16,271 nucleotides of DNA from Leptolinea sp. UBA5203 (lineage in GTDB: Bacteria > Chloroflexota > Anaerolineae > Anaerolineales > Anaerolineaceae), in assembly GCA_002412765.1 (NCBI GenBank), contig DHVR01000028.1, positions 1-16,271 on the forward strand, given 5' to 3'. Position numbers and translations under genes: made by a program. The stretch's first letter is position 1. Each line of letters opens with the position of its first letter. The notes beneath the pieces were generated by a model, which worked only from the letters and a program-made list of their open reading frames with translations, ran no database searches and had not been told where the DNA came from. Below are positions 6,218-15,100 of the stretch, in pieces.

Positions 6218-7353
6218 AATACATGGGCTCAAAACGTGCCATGCTTACAAATGGGCTGGGCACATTAATCTCCAAAGAAGTAAATAATTACGCTCGTTTT
6301 GTGGACTTATTTTCCGGTGCAAGTTTTGTTAGCTGGTTTGTAGCTGAAAACAATCAAATTCCCGTTTTAGCAATTGATCTACAAAAATATTCCACAACAC
6401 TTGCCGGAGCGGTTATCTCTCGTACGCAAGCATTTGACTCCTCAGCTTTAGTTGAGAGTTGGATTACAAAATCAGCAAAGAAACGAAATTCTTCGAAGTT
6501 ATGGAAAAAATCCCGTGAGTTATCAAAACACGGTTCCGATATTGCTTCCTATGTGCACGAATCAAGAGAATTATGTAGCATTAAATCAAAAATTGGCCCA
6601 ATTTGGAATGCCTACGGTGGTCATTATTTCAGTCCAGAACAAGCATTAACTTTTGATTACCTATTAGAAAATTTACCTACAAATGAGGAAGAAAGAATAT
6701 TATGTCTTGCCGCTTGCATATCATCAGCTAGCGAATGCGTTGCCTCACCTGGACACACTGCTCAACCTTTTCAACCCACTGTCGGTGCCGGAAAATTCAT
6801 TCTCGAATCATGGGGGAAAGATCCGCTAGCAAGATGTAAAATAAATCTCGAATTTTTAAGTGGAAAACATGCATTTGTAAAAGGCGATACAATCACCGAC
6901 GATGCGCAAAATATTCTTAACCAATTAAGACCCACTGATCTTGTATTCATTGATCCACCCTATTCAGGGGTTCAATATAGCAGGTTCTATCATGTACTAG
7001 AAACAATTGCTCGAAATACAAAAAGTGTAAATGTAGATGGCGTCGGTAGATACCCTGCCTTAACCGAAAGACCCCAATCCAAATTTAGTAATAAAGGCCA
7101 ATCTTTTGCAGCCCTTAAAGAATTACTAGTCGGTATTGCCAATCAAGGTTCCACAATTATATTTACATTTCCTTCTGATGAAACCAGTAACGGATTATCA
7201 GGTGACCTAGTCATAGATATTGCGTCTGAATGGTTCAATGTTCAAAATAATACTAGTATTCATGGAAATTTTAGTACGTTAGGTGGGAATAATGACAATC
7301 GTGATGCAAGAAAAAAATCAAGTGAATTAATTTTGTTATTCAAACCAAGGTAG
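6214..7353 (+). CDS. D12-class (Dam-like) adenine-N6 DNA methyltransferase
   Basis: This 379-residue protein has the D12 methyltransferase motifs in Dam-type (alpha) order. YMGSKR (3-8) is motif X, VDLFSGASF (30-38) is the S-adenosylmethionine-binding motif I, AIDLQ (D55) supplies the acidic residue after strand 2, and IDPPYSGVQYSRFY carries the catalytic DPPY at 247-250. The long stretch 80-240 would be the target-recognition region; its sequence specificity cannot be read. It transfers a methyl group to adenine N6 in duplex DNA. The start ATG 6214 overlaps the previous stop (ATGA); ATG 6199 adds five residues without family similarity. It is longer than Dam (about 280). No restriction endonuclease lies beside it, so it is either the self-protection part of the operon or an orphan. 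AT-rich like its two neighbours. Confidence 0.88.
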   Translation: MKYMGSKRAMLTNGLGTLISKEVNNYARFVDLFSGASFVSWFVAENNQIPVLAIDLQKYSTTLAGAVISRTQAFDSSALVESWITKSAKKRNSSKLWKKSRELSKHGSDIASYVHESRELCSIKSKIGPIWNAYGGHYFSPEQALTFDYLLENLPTNEEERILCLAACISSASECVASPGHTAQPFQPTVGAGKFILESWGKDPLARCKINLEFLSGKHAFVKGDTITDDAQNILNQLRPTDLVFIDPPYSGVQYSRFYHVLETIARNTKSVNVDGVGRYPALTERPQSKFSNKGQSFAALKELLVGIANQGSTIIFTFPSDETSNGLSGDLVIDIASEWFNVQNNTSIHGNFSTLGGNNDNRDARKKSSELILLFKPR

Positions 7354-7385
7354 TTTTTCTCTCCCCACCCGACCCCATTTCACAG

Positions 7386-7391
7386 TACAAT
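7386..7391 (+). promoter_or_regulatory. Putative -10 box of a leaderless membrane-protein gene
   Basis: TACAAT lies 6 nt before the ATG at 7398, the same spacing as at hicA. No -35 box stands 17 bp upstream and no Shine-Dalgarno precedes the ATG. Transcription from here would give a leaderless message. Confidence 0.3.
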
Positions 7392-7397
7392 CCCTCT

Positions 7398-7784
7398 ATG
7401 AACAAATCCGCCCTGGACTACACCCTCAACCGCGCCTTGATCTCCCTGACCGCCGGGGCTGCCCTGGTCTTGATCACCAACAACCTCTGGCTGGGGCTGG
7501 GCTTTGCCGGGATGCTCTTCGGCCTGTATGCCCTCAACGCCCGCAAGCGCACCTTCACAGATGGAGCAAACCAACCCACCAGCCCGGCAGCTCAGCAGGA
7601 AGGCATCGTCAAGGCCATCCTGTGGGGATTAGCCGCTGCCATTGTCGTTTTCATCTTAATGATCGTCGTGGCCACTCGAATGATCCTGCCCTTTCAGCCA
7701 GCAGGCTTCGCCCTGATCGTGGGCATGCTGGTCGGGTTCCTGAGCTTATATCTGCAAAAACGCCAAAACAAACCCAAAAAATAA
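7398..7784 (+). CDS. Small integral membrane protein of unknown function
   Basis: This 128-residue protein has four hydrophobic stretches at about residues 12-27, 29-46, 70-92 and 99-118. They are separated by a polar loop (ARKRTFTDGANQPTSPAAQQ), and the basic tail QKRQNKPKK suggests a cytoplasmic C-terminus. I recognise no family. It begins 44 nt after the methyltransferase but has the GC-rich codon use of the flanking chromosome, so it probably marks the right edge of the AT-rich insert rather than a fourth operon gene. It converges with hipA, the two stop codons being 1 nt apart. The start is the first ATG of the frame. Confidence 0.65.
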   Translation: MNKSALDYTLNRALISLTAGAALVLITNNLWLGLGFAGMLFGLYALNARKRTFTDGANQPTSPAAQQEGIVKAILWGLAAAIVVFILMIVVATRMILPFQPAGFALIVGMLVGFLSLYLQKRQNKPKK

Positions 7785-7785
7785 T

Positions 7786-9090
7786 CTACTCGGGGAACGT
7801 CAGACGATGCACCGCCTGGATCTGCCGAGTCTGCTCCTCGCTGACCCCGGCCTGCGCCGCAAACTCCGGCCAGCCTTTGACGGTCTCAATCACCTGCGTC
7901 AGCAGCTCAGCTGCGCGCCGTTTTTTAATTCCCCCAATGCCTGCCAGCGCCATCAAATCGCCTAGAGTAAACTGATCCCGCTTGCCGTTGATACTCATTT
8001 GATGCTGGCTGGTCCAGGCACCCATCGGATCATAGGCGTAGGTCACATCGAAGGCAGGCGAAAGGCGCCACTCCCCGCTGCGGTCCATCAGAAAAGCGAT
8101 ATTCTTGACATGGTCATCCTGGTTGCGCGCCACCACATTAAACAGCGCGCGCAGCACCTGCTGATCCAGCGCCTGCTGGGATAAGCCCAGCCGTTTCATC
8201 ATCTGCAGCACCTGTTCATAGGCGGAGGTCGCCGGTTGGTTGAAATCAAAATGGGCCAGCGCCCCCAGAGACTGCATGTGCAGCTTTTGTCCGGTGAGGG
8301 TGCGGTCAAAACGGCGGGTCATAAAATGGCTGCGCCCGCCCTCATGATGCAGCCGGCACTCCGTCATTTCAATCCCCGCAGCCCGCGCCATGAGAAAGTA
8401 GGCATATTCAATCCTGCCAAATCCCAGCGGATCAGCCAGTTCTTTATCCCGGTTCTTGCTGACCCCGTCAAATTTCATGATCCAGTGCTCGTACCCCGGC
8501 GCGAGATCCAACTGTCCGGAGCGAAAACTTTGCGTGATCGGGTTCCAGGCCAGTACGGCCTTGGCGCGCGCCCCGCCGGCCGAGGTGCCCACGCGCAGAA
8601 TATTTTCAATCACTTCGCGGTCATCATACCCGCTAAAGCCCCCCTCCAAACCGGCGCGCTGATTTAACACCCGATTGGTCAGCTCCACAAGCTTGTCCAC
8701 TTCAATTTCCCTGGCCGAGGACTCGGGGCCAAAAATGGCCGGTTCAAACTCCAGCCCGCCCATCCCTCGTTTGCCGATGTAGCACAGCCGCTCCACGGGG
8801 TTGAAACTGGCGGGAGTACGTCCCTGTTCCGCCAGCCAGGCATCGATCAGGGTGTTGCCAAATTTATCCGGCAACGAATCCGCCAGTAACCCCGGCAGAC
8901 CGCGAAACGTTTCGCGCGCCAGGCCGGGGAAGCTGTAGGGGGTATCCGTCAGCGGCATCATCAACGGAGCCAGCTGAATGCCGCTGCGCAGAAAGTCCGG
9001 ATCGTACTGGAACACGCCCACTTCCCGATCCGCCACCCAGGTGACGGCGCCGATCTGGCTGCCCCAAAGATTTATTTTCGCATCGCTCAT
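7786..9090 (-). CDS. hipA: HipA-family serine/threonine kinase toxin
   Basis: This 434-residue protein matches HipA in length and motifs. The N-terminal part (about 1-115) is the HipA N-terminal subdomain, with GLPGLLADSLPDKFGN at 65-80. VGTSAGGARAKAV (167-179) is the glycine-rich loop that carries the regulatory serine in HipA kinases (S170). NQDDHVKN (323-330) holds the catalytic aspartate and metal-binding asparagine, and SPAFDVTY (D348) is the second metal-binding aspartate. E. coli HipA phosphorylates glutamyl-tRNA synthetase and causes persistence; the target here is unknown. All catalytic motifs are intact. It overlaps hipB by 4 nt (ATGA), antitoxin first, so the two form one operon. 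Confidence 0.93.
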   Translation of the reverse strand: MSDAKINLWGSQIGAVTWVADREVGVFQYDPDFLRSGIQLAPLMMPLTDTPYSFPGLARETFRGLPGLLADSLPDKFGNTLIDAWLAEQGRTPASFNPVERLCYIGKRGMGGLEFEPAIFGPESSAREIEVDKLVELTNRVLNQRAGLEGGFSGYDDREVIENILRVGTSAGGARAKAVLAWNPITQSFRSGQLDLAPGYEHWIMKFDGVSKNRDKELADPLGFGRIEYAYFLMARAAGIEMTECRLHHEGGRSHFMTRRFDRTLTGQKLHMQSLGALAHFDFNQPATSAYEQVLQMMKRLGLSQQALDQQVLRALFNVVARNQDDHVKNIAFLMDRSGEWRLSPAFDVTYAYDPMGAWTSQHQMSINGKRDQFTLGDLMALAGIGGIKKRRAAELLTQVIETVKGWPEFAAQAGVSEEQTRQIQAVHRLTFPE

Positions 9091-9455
9091 GGCTGTTTCT
9101 TCTCTTCATCGCCCCAGGCCCAGGGACCCTGTTCCTCTGCGATCTGCCGTGGACGGGCGCGCAGACGTTCCCGTCCGCCGGTTTGTATGCGTTCCATCGG
9201 ACGGATGGTGGGGTCCGGCAGCAGCGCGGCCAGAGCATGCTGCAGCTTCAAGGCCGTCAAAACCCGGATGAAGGTGTCCAGGGAGACCCCCTGCCCTTTC
9301 TCCATCCGGCCAATGGTGCGCAGCGCCACCCCGGATTCAAGCGCGAGTTGCGCCTGGGTTAAATTACGCGACAGACGAATGGCTTCGATCTGCTTGCACA
9401 GGGATGCTTCAATCTGCTCACTCGTGGCAGTGGAGTAATCCATTATAGAACTCAT
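9087..9455 (-). CDS. hipB: HipB-type Xre-family antitoxin and repressor
   Basis: This 122-residue protein has a Cro/C1-type helix-turn-helix: LCKQIEAIRLSRNLTQAQLALESGVALRTIGRMEKGQGVS is residues 20-59, with the recognition helix around VALRTIGRMEKG. A variable tail of about 40 residues is rich in arginine and proline. HipB proteins bind HipA to neutralise it and repress their own operon. I chose ATG 9455 because AAAGG stands about 10 nt upstream; the frame is open to a TTG at 9464 and another ATG lies at 9443, so the start is uncertain by a few residues. Its stop overlaps the hipA start. Confidence 0.88.
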   Translation of the reverse strand: MSSIMDYSTATSEQIEASLCKQIEAIRLSRNLTQAQLALESGVALRTIGRMEKGQGVSLDTFIRVLTALKLQHALAALLPDPTIRPMERIQTGGRERLRARPRQIAEEQGPWAWGDEEKKQP

Positions 9456-9496
9456 AAACACCAAACCTTTCCCAAACCAGAAATCCGTTCAAGTTC

Positions 9497-9525
9497 AGTA
9501 TACAACGAGAACAAAAAGAATACAA
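9497..9525 (-). promoter_or_regulatory. Putative hipBA promoter
   Basis: On the minus strand TTGTAT (9520-9525) and TATACT (9497-9502) are spaced by 17 bp, a good sigma-70 match about 40 nt before hipB. Upstream, TTATTATAA (9567-9575) and TTATAATAA (9591-9599) form an inverted repeat that could be a HipB site, though AT-richness makes this weak. Confidence 0.5.
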
Positions 9526-9604
9526 TTATTATATGCAATGTTTTACGCATTATTAGTATTTATGTATTATTATAAGCATATTATTACCTATTATAATAAT
9601 AATT

Positions 9605-9736
9605 CCGAAGGGGCGTACCCTTGCGGCCTGCCGCATGATATCCTATCCCGCGTACGGGCGTACCCTTGCGGCCGCCTCGCCTATGCCTGACAACTAGCTC
9701 CCTCTTTCAAAGCCACCACGATCCGGCGTAGGGGCG
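9605..9736. repeat. Dispersed GC-rich repeat, copy A
   Basis: About 130 bp of a non-coding repeat: a GGGGCGTACCCTTGCGGCC unit, a second partial copy of that unit, then a conserved tail (GCCTATGCCTG, CTTTCAAAGCC, ATCC) ending at the next GTAGGGG. Copy B (9891-10020) matches along its length and copy C (11423-11497) matches its second half. It lies between hipBA and the diguanylate cyclase gene. Confidence 0.8.
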
Positions 9737-9798
9737 AAGCGCCCAGTGATAATCGCCAAAATTAACCAATCGTCTAACACTGGGTGCTTCGCCCTTAC
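9728..9798. repeat. Palindrome with GTAGGGG ends (71 bp)
   Basis: The 21-nt arms 9728-9748 and 9778-9798 are inverted copies with few mismatches (GGGCGAAGC...CCCAGTG against CACTGGG...GCTTCGCCC), around a 29-nt AT-rich centre. It adjoins copy A of the larger repeat, sharing its terminal GTAGGGGCG. Confidence 0.75.
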
Positions 9799-9890
9799 AT
9801 CCGAGAGAAGACAGATTGGGCCAACACCAAATCATACCTGCCTAACCTGTCTCGCCCGAGACCAATCCTATTCAGCATAGATCATTCCCC

Positions 9891-10020
9891 CGTAGGGGCG
9901 CACCCTTGCGGCCTGCCGCATGACATCCCATTGCGCCGTAGGGGCGCACCCTTGCGGTCGCCCCGCCTATACCTGGCAACCAGATCCCCCTTTCAAAACC
10001 GCCCCCATCCCGCGTAGGGG
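9891..10020. repeat. Dispersed GC-rich repeat, copy B
   Basis: Direct-orientation match to copy A: two GTAGGGGCGCACCCTTGCGG units (9892 and 9938), then the same tail (GCCTATACCTGG, CTTTCAAAACC, ATCC) to a final GTAGGGG at 10014. Between copies A and B, outside the palindrome, 9799-9890 has no recognisable feature. Confidence 0.8.
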
Positions 10021-10036
10021 CGAACGGCGTTCGCCC
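10014..10036. repeat. Short perfect palindrome after GTAGGGG
   Basis: GGGCGAACG (10018-10026) and CGTTCGCCC (10028-10036) pair perfectly around one base. The build is the same as at 16167-16185: a GTAGGGG start and a single-base centre with different stem sequence. 10037-10154 holds no gene. Confidence 0.7.
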
Positions 10037-10154
10037 TTTCAGCCTGCCACCTCACCCATCCTTCCACCAATGAATCCCCAATCCGCCTAATTGGAACACA
10101 AAACAAAACTAATGCTATTAGCTTTGAATAATTTAGTAGGTTTTGTGCAGGGAA

Positions 10155-11207
10155 TTATTCGGAGACAGTGCTCTTATACACAGCTATCTGGTTGCGCCCT
10201 TTATTTTTAGCCTGGAATAATGCTTCGTCGGCATTTTGCAGCGCAGCATCCAATGAAAATTGATGAGCACTATCCCCCAAAATGCCAATGCTGATGGTGA
10301 TATTCACCATATCCCCTTTCCCATTATCGCAGGTCATGGATTCCACACCTTTGCGTAAGCGTTCAGCAATATCCATGGCTCGGGTGAGGCGAGTATTCGG
10401 TAAAATGACTACAAACTCTTCCCCCCCATAACGACCAAAAAGGTCCGTCTCACGGACAGACTGGCGGCAGATATCCGCCATGGTACGTAAAACAGCATCT
10501 CCAGTACTATGGCCAAAGGTATCATTTACCAGCTTAAAATGGTCAATATCAAATAACAGCATGGCAATGGGAAGCTGGCTCTCTTTAGCGTGTTCGAAAA
10601 TGCGCCTCCCCTCCTCCAGAATATACCGGCGATTGTACAAACCGGTCAGTGTATCGGTGATCGATTGGTGGTGGAATAACTTTTGCTTTTCATCCGCAAT
10701 CTCAAACAATCGGGCAGATTGCAGGACCAACTCATCCAGATTTCCCTCTGGATGAAAATCGTCCACCAGTTCATACTGTGCTTCCGTGATGGATTCATTT
10801 ACAAATTCCTTGCGGTGCATCAACAGCTTCTTCTGGTGTTTGCCAGCCACATAGCTCATGCATAAATTTAAAGGGCATGCCAGAAATGGGTTTAAGGCCA
10901 GATCGTACAATTCCTTGTAGGCGGATAGTCCGTAAAGGTTCGTCCAGACGTAATTATCACCTTTGTCCGCCGGGGTGATTTCCAACGACTCCGCAAATCC
11001 ATTCTCCACGAAAAGGTTGATCAGCGTGGTCAGGTCTTCAATTGAATCTGTTTCCTGGAAGCCAAATCCATGGTCATTCAAATAGGCCACGACCTCCTTT
11101 CCAATATCCCGCATGATCACCCCCTGGGTGAAAACATCATATTTGGCAAGGATTTTCCCGAATGCGACGAGTACTCCTTCATAAAGGACGGAACGGAAAT
11201 CATTCAT
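10155..11207 (-). CDS. Diguanylate cyclase with unrecognised N-terminal domain
   Basis: This 350-residue protein makes cyclic di-GMP from two GTP. The C-terminal GGDEF domain (about 180-345) is complete: DTLTGLYNRR (185-194), metal-binding FDIDHFK (219-225), active-site GGEEF (261-265), and a product-inhibition site RETD (252-255) exactly five residues before it. ISIGI and ADEALFQAKNKGRNQ end the domain. Residues 1-150 form a soluble domain I do not recognise, with NPFLACPLNLCMSYVAG (106-122) containing two cysteines, which could bind a ligand or metal. Residues 155-180 probably form the signalling helix. There is no membrane segment, so it is a cytoplasmic sensor-cyclase. AGGTAGG stands before the ATG and fixes the start. 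It is monocistronic, between two repeat-rich spacers. Confidence 0.9.
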   Translation of the reverse strand: MNDFRSVLYEGVLVAFGKILAKYDVFTQGVIMRDIGKEVVAYLNDHGFGFQETDSIEDLTTLINLFVENGFAESLEITPADKGDNYVWTNLYGLSAYKELYDLALNPFLACPLNLCMSYVAGKHQKKLLMHRKEFVNESITEAQYELVDDFHPEGNLDELVLQSARLFEIADEKQKLFHHQSITDTLTGLYNRRYILEEGRRIFEHAKESQLPIAMLLFDIDHFKLVNDTFGHSTGDAVLRTMADICRQSVRETDLFGRYGGEEFVVILPNTRLTRAMDIAERLRKGVESMTCDNGKGDMVNITISIGILGDSAHQFSLDAALQNADEALFQAKNKGRNQIAVYKSTVSE

Positions 11208-11422
11208 CAGACCTACCTGTTTTCCCAGTAAACTAGATTTGCACCATTAAATTGAATAATTTCATTAGTTTGTAACACTTCAATTGTCGAATTACCATGA
11301 ATTTTGCATATAATTTCTCTGCAACGGGTGACAAAATAAATGGCCACGCCTTGCCTGCTTTTATGCTTCCCTCACGGATAAACCCACGATGATTTCCAAT
11401 ATGAGATTAACCATACCCTCAC
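11208..11422. other. Spacer upstream of the diguanylate cyclase, no gene seen
   Basis: About 215 bp with no gene on either strand. It must contain the cyclase promoter, read leftward, but I find no box pair good enough to annotate. Confidence 0.4.
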
Positions 11423-11497
11423 CGTAGGGGCGTACCCCCGCAGTCGCCCTGCGTATGCCTGCAACCAGCCCCCTTTCAAAACCACCACGATCCGGCG
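11423..11497. repeat. Dispersed GC-rich repeat, copy C (partial)
   Basis: Matches the second half of copies A and B in the same orientation: CGTAGGGGCG, a CGCCC block, TATGCCTGCAACCAG, CCCCCTTTCAAAACC, and a degenerate ATCCGGCG end. Confidence 0.75.
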
Positions 11498-11539
11498 AAA
11501 GGGAATATCAAATCAAGTGCCGATTCCCGATAATGGCCT

Positions 11540-11850
11540 GGGGTAGGTTTTATAGGCCGAATCCATCATAGATGCTTGCTAAAACCTACCCCTACGTAGG
11601 CATGGATTGTGTATCCTGTTTCGATGCCGCATCTGACATGAGCAGGATGGACCAAGCCATATCATCCTAACCACCCATCCTCTAAACACACATACGCCAC
11701 TTCCATATAACTTTTAAAGGCGTCGCATGAAATATTCGGGGTAGTTGCCGTCATGCGTAGGGGGAGGTCTAAGTGCCCGTTAGGGTAAAGACCTCCCCCT
11801 ACGTTGGTTTGGATTATGTATCTTGTTTCGATGCCTAGTCTGACATGCAC
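11540..11850. repeat. Tandem pair of hairpin-plus-tail units, about 208 bp apart
   Basis: Two units have the same build. In the first, GGGGTAGGTTTTA (11540-11552) pairs with TAAAACCTACCCC (11580-11592). In the second, 11757-11770 pairs with 11789-11802 (GTAGGGGGAGGTCT and its complement). Each hairpin is followed by a similar tail of about 48 bp (from 11591 and 11799: CTACGT, TGGATT, GTATC, TGTTTCGATGCC, TCTGACATG). The stems differ in sequence but the tails match. No gene lies here. Confidence 0.75.
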
Positions 11851-11883
11851 ATTCAACCGCCTACCCCAAGTTGCCGAGCGGTT

Positions 11884-12052
11884 ACTGAGCTTGTCGAGGC
11901 ATGTCGAGGCATGTCGAAGGGCCCGCCCTGAGCCTGTCGAAGGGCCTGCCCTGAGCTTGTCGAAGGGTCGAGGCACCTGTGCTGAGCTTGCCTGCCCCCT
12001 GTCCCCGCCAGGGGAGAGCTTGTCGAGGGACTTGTGCTGAGCCTGCCGAAGC
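11884..12052. repeat. Cluster of CTGAGCTTGTCGAAG-type repeats
   Basis: About six full or degenerate copies of GAGCYTGTCGAAG occur in the same orientation, some reduced to GGCATGTCGAGG, with spacings too irregular for a CRISPR array. A small GC hairpin (CCCCTGTCCCCGCCAGGGG) sits among them. The cluster ends about 57 bp before the M23 peptidase start. Confidence 0.8.
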
Positions 12053-12109
12053 ATGGCACCAATATTGCAACATCCTCCTTACCTAAACGGTTTGGAGATA
12101 ATACAGGCT

Positions 12110-15100
12110 ATGAAAAAAACACTCAGAAAACTTACGATTTTCCTTTTATTCATCGGTTCCATCGGGATCATCGGCTACGTCATTATCGCCGGTTTGGGTG
12201 GCAAATTAATCGACCTGCAGCCCAAGGAAGCGATCCTTCCGACGGCGACCATCGAAACCAGCTTCGACAAAACCCAATTACTGGCTGAAATCCAGCCAGC
12301 CCTGGATTCTGCCATCGAACGCAATAAAGAAAAAGTCCTGGCCTATATGATCTATCAAATTGAGATCGATCATCTGGATGCCAGCGCGGATAAAAACACC
12401 GTCCTGCTCTGGCTGGCCATGCGCGATGCCAGCAGCGGGCAGCTCATCCCCTCCGAACCCGGATTGGCCATTGCTAATCGGGACGACGCCGGCACCTGGA
12501 CCATCACCCTGCAATCCGATGCCGCCTGGGTCAACGACCTGGCTGCCCTGCCGTTGGACCTGCTCAGTCAGGATCAGCGTTCCCAGTATTTGGGCCAAAA
12601 TGAACAATCCATGGGTCATGACGTCACCGCCCTGACCGGCTACAAACTCCCCTGGAAAGCCGGGGATGCAAAAACCCTCTCCGGCAGTATCGGCCATGTT
12701 TTCATTTACCGTTCCTGTGTTTCCACCTGCCTGTATGCGTTTGACTTTGCCGACGGCACCATGTTCCCGGTGCTGGCTGCCAAAGGCGGCACGGTAAAAT
12801 ATGCCGTCTGGCAGTATCAAAACGGCAACACCGAAAACACCAATTACATCGTCCTGGAGGACACCACCACCAGCCCGACCACTTATCAGGTCTATCTGCA
12901 CCTGGCTCAAAACAGCATCCCCGAGGCCCTGCGCACGGTGGGGGCTGTGGTCCAACAGGGCGATCTGATCGGCAACGCGGATGACACCGGCTACAGCACC
13001 GGCCATCACCTGCATTTTCACGTGCATACCAATGCCTCTTCCTACTGGGGTACCTCCGTGGATATTCAATTTGACGACGTCCCCGTCAACGGCGGACGCC
13101 CGCGCACCTGCGTGGAAGCCCAGTACTACCCCGATTACGGCAGTCAATGCCAGACCAGCAATTTGTATGTCAGCCAGAACAGTAACGACCATACCGCCCC
13201 CACCGGCAGCATCACCAGCCCGGCGGCTTATGCGGAATTGGATCAATCCAGCCCCCCCCTGCATCTGGAATTGAGCGATCCCTCCGGCATTAAATCCGCC
13301 GAGTTATGGGTCAGCCAATTTGATACCTGGAAAAAAATCGCCGATCTGCCCGCCGGCGCCCGTGTGGAGTCCACCCTGGATCTGTGCTCCGCCGGCTTGA
13401 AAAGCGGACCCTTCTCGGCCGCCCTGATCCTGGAAGATAACGCCGGCAACCGCACTGCCGATCCGGTCGGCTTGACCCATTTTGTTAATAAAAGCACCTG
13501 CACCAGCGCACCCAGTGTCTGCGTTCCCGCTGCCCAGCAAATCGCCCTCTTCAGCGGCGAGCAATTCACGGGAACCTGCCAGATTCTGGATGCCGGCATG
13601 ATCAATGACCTTTCCACCCTGCTGCCCGCCGATTGGCCGGGGGCCAACTCCATCCTGCTGGGGGATAATACCCAGGCAGTCCTCTATAGTGGAAACTACA
13701 CCAGCGGACGCGTAGAAACGCTGCTCGCGGATGATCCCTCCGGCGCGAACAATTGGGTTGCCTTCAACACCATCCAATCCCTGAAAGTTCAGCCCTTGAG
13801 TACCCGCAGCGAGACCACCCTCCTGGCTCCCACCGTCAATGGACTGCCAGCCACCAGCCTGGATTCTGTCACCCTGCGCTGGACGGGTGCGGAAGGCTCA
13901 AACACCTATACGCATGTTCTGACCGGCCCCGACAGCTACAATAATGCCATCCAGCACTCCGCCCTGCCTTATTGGTCCCTGGGCAGCCTGCCCGCCGGAG
14001 AGTATCTCTGGACTATGCAAGCCGAGCAGAACGGCGCAGCCGGCGTCACTACTTCCCTGGCCTTCTCTATCCCTGCCGCGCAATTCCATGCCCACCAGAC
14101 CCGCCAGGCTCCTTATAATGAATCCTGGACGGATTTGAACGCTCAGGAATGGACCTCCAATGGCGATTGGAAACTGGGCGGCCTGCAAGTCGGCGATTGG
14201 GCCGGCCCGGCCTGGATCTTCGGCAATGGCGCCCAATACACCGGCAGCGGTGACCTGACCTCTCCGCCCATCACCATCCCCAAGGCCGGCTACGGCATGC
14301 TCTTCTCCTCCTTCAGCGACGTGGAAAATACGTCCGGCGTGGCGGATAAGCGCGAAGTTCAGGTATCCGTCAATGGCTCCAACTTCTTCCCTCTGTACGA
14401 GATGAAAAACGAAGCCGTGCAGCGCGTCTGGCTGAACAGCCCGGTCTTTGATCTGACCTCCTACGCCGGCAAAACCCTGCGCTTCCGCTTCCACTTCAAC
14501 AGTGTGGATGAGACCGACAATCAGCACCTCGGCTGGGTGATCCGCAATTTCCAGGTGGCCTTGCTCAACGCCAGCGCCCCAGGCGGCAGCACCGTCTCCA
14601 CCCCGATCGCCTCGGGACAACTGATCAACGGTACGCTGGGCTCCGCCTCGGAAATTCATACCTATCAGCTCCCCTTGCAGGAAAATCAATCCATCAAGGT
14701 AAATTTCTCGTCCCAAAAAAGTGGCAGCACTTTCCTGTTGGTGCGAATGCTGGATGATAACGGCAATATCCTCGTAGATTATCAATCGGCGGCCTTCGCC
14801 TTCAAAGCTCTGCAGGCCGGCAGCTATCAGATTCAACTCATCGAGTCCACTTATCCGGATGGATTAAGCGGCACCATACCTTACCAGATCCAACTTACCA
14901 GCGACACCATCCGCCCGGCGATTGCCTTCCAAACCCCGGTGGACGGCGTCATCACCCAGGGCGATTCCTTCACCGTGGTCGCCACCGCCAGCGATGACCA
15001 GGAAATCAAGCAGGTCAACCTGTACTGGCATTCCCCGGTATGGCTGAGCGACACCTGGCAGTTGATCGGCTCGGATACCAACAAGGCCGATGGCTGGTCG

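Noticed and set aside
3325..7353. A standard Dnd phosphorothioation or Dpd deazaguanine system
   Set aside because: Only a DGQHR protein is present; no cysteine desulfurase, DndC/D/E or queuosine-related gene is found.
7398..7784. Small membrane protein as fourth gene of the operon
   Set aside because: Its codon use is GC-rich like the flanking chromosome, it may have its own -10 box, and there is no overlap with the methyltransferase.
9784..10017. Plus-strand 77-codon frame
   Set aside because: It lies in the dispersed GC-rich repeats and reads through their direct copies.
11884..12052. Possible CRISPR array
   Set aside because: Units vary in length and sequence, spacing is irregular, and no cas gene is near.
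11662..12054. Minus-strand 130-codon frame
   Set aside because: It mainly translates the GTCGAAG repeats into repeated QAQ, TSP and KLS blocks.
12698..12805. M23 domain judged inactive for lack of an adjacent HxxxD
   Set aside because: H196 could supply the first ligand, and D212, H264, H300 and H302 are in place, so inactivity is not supported.
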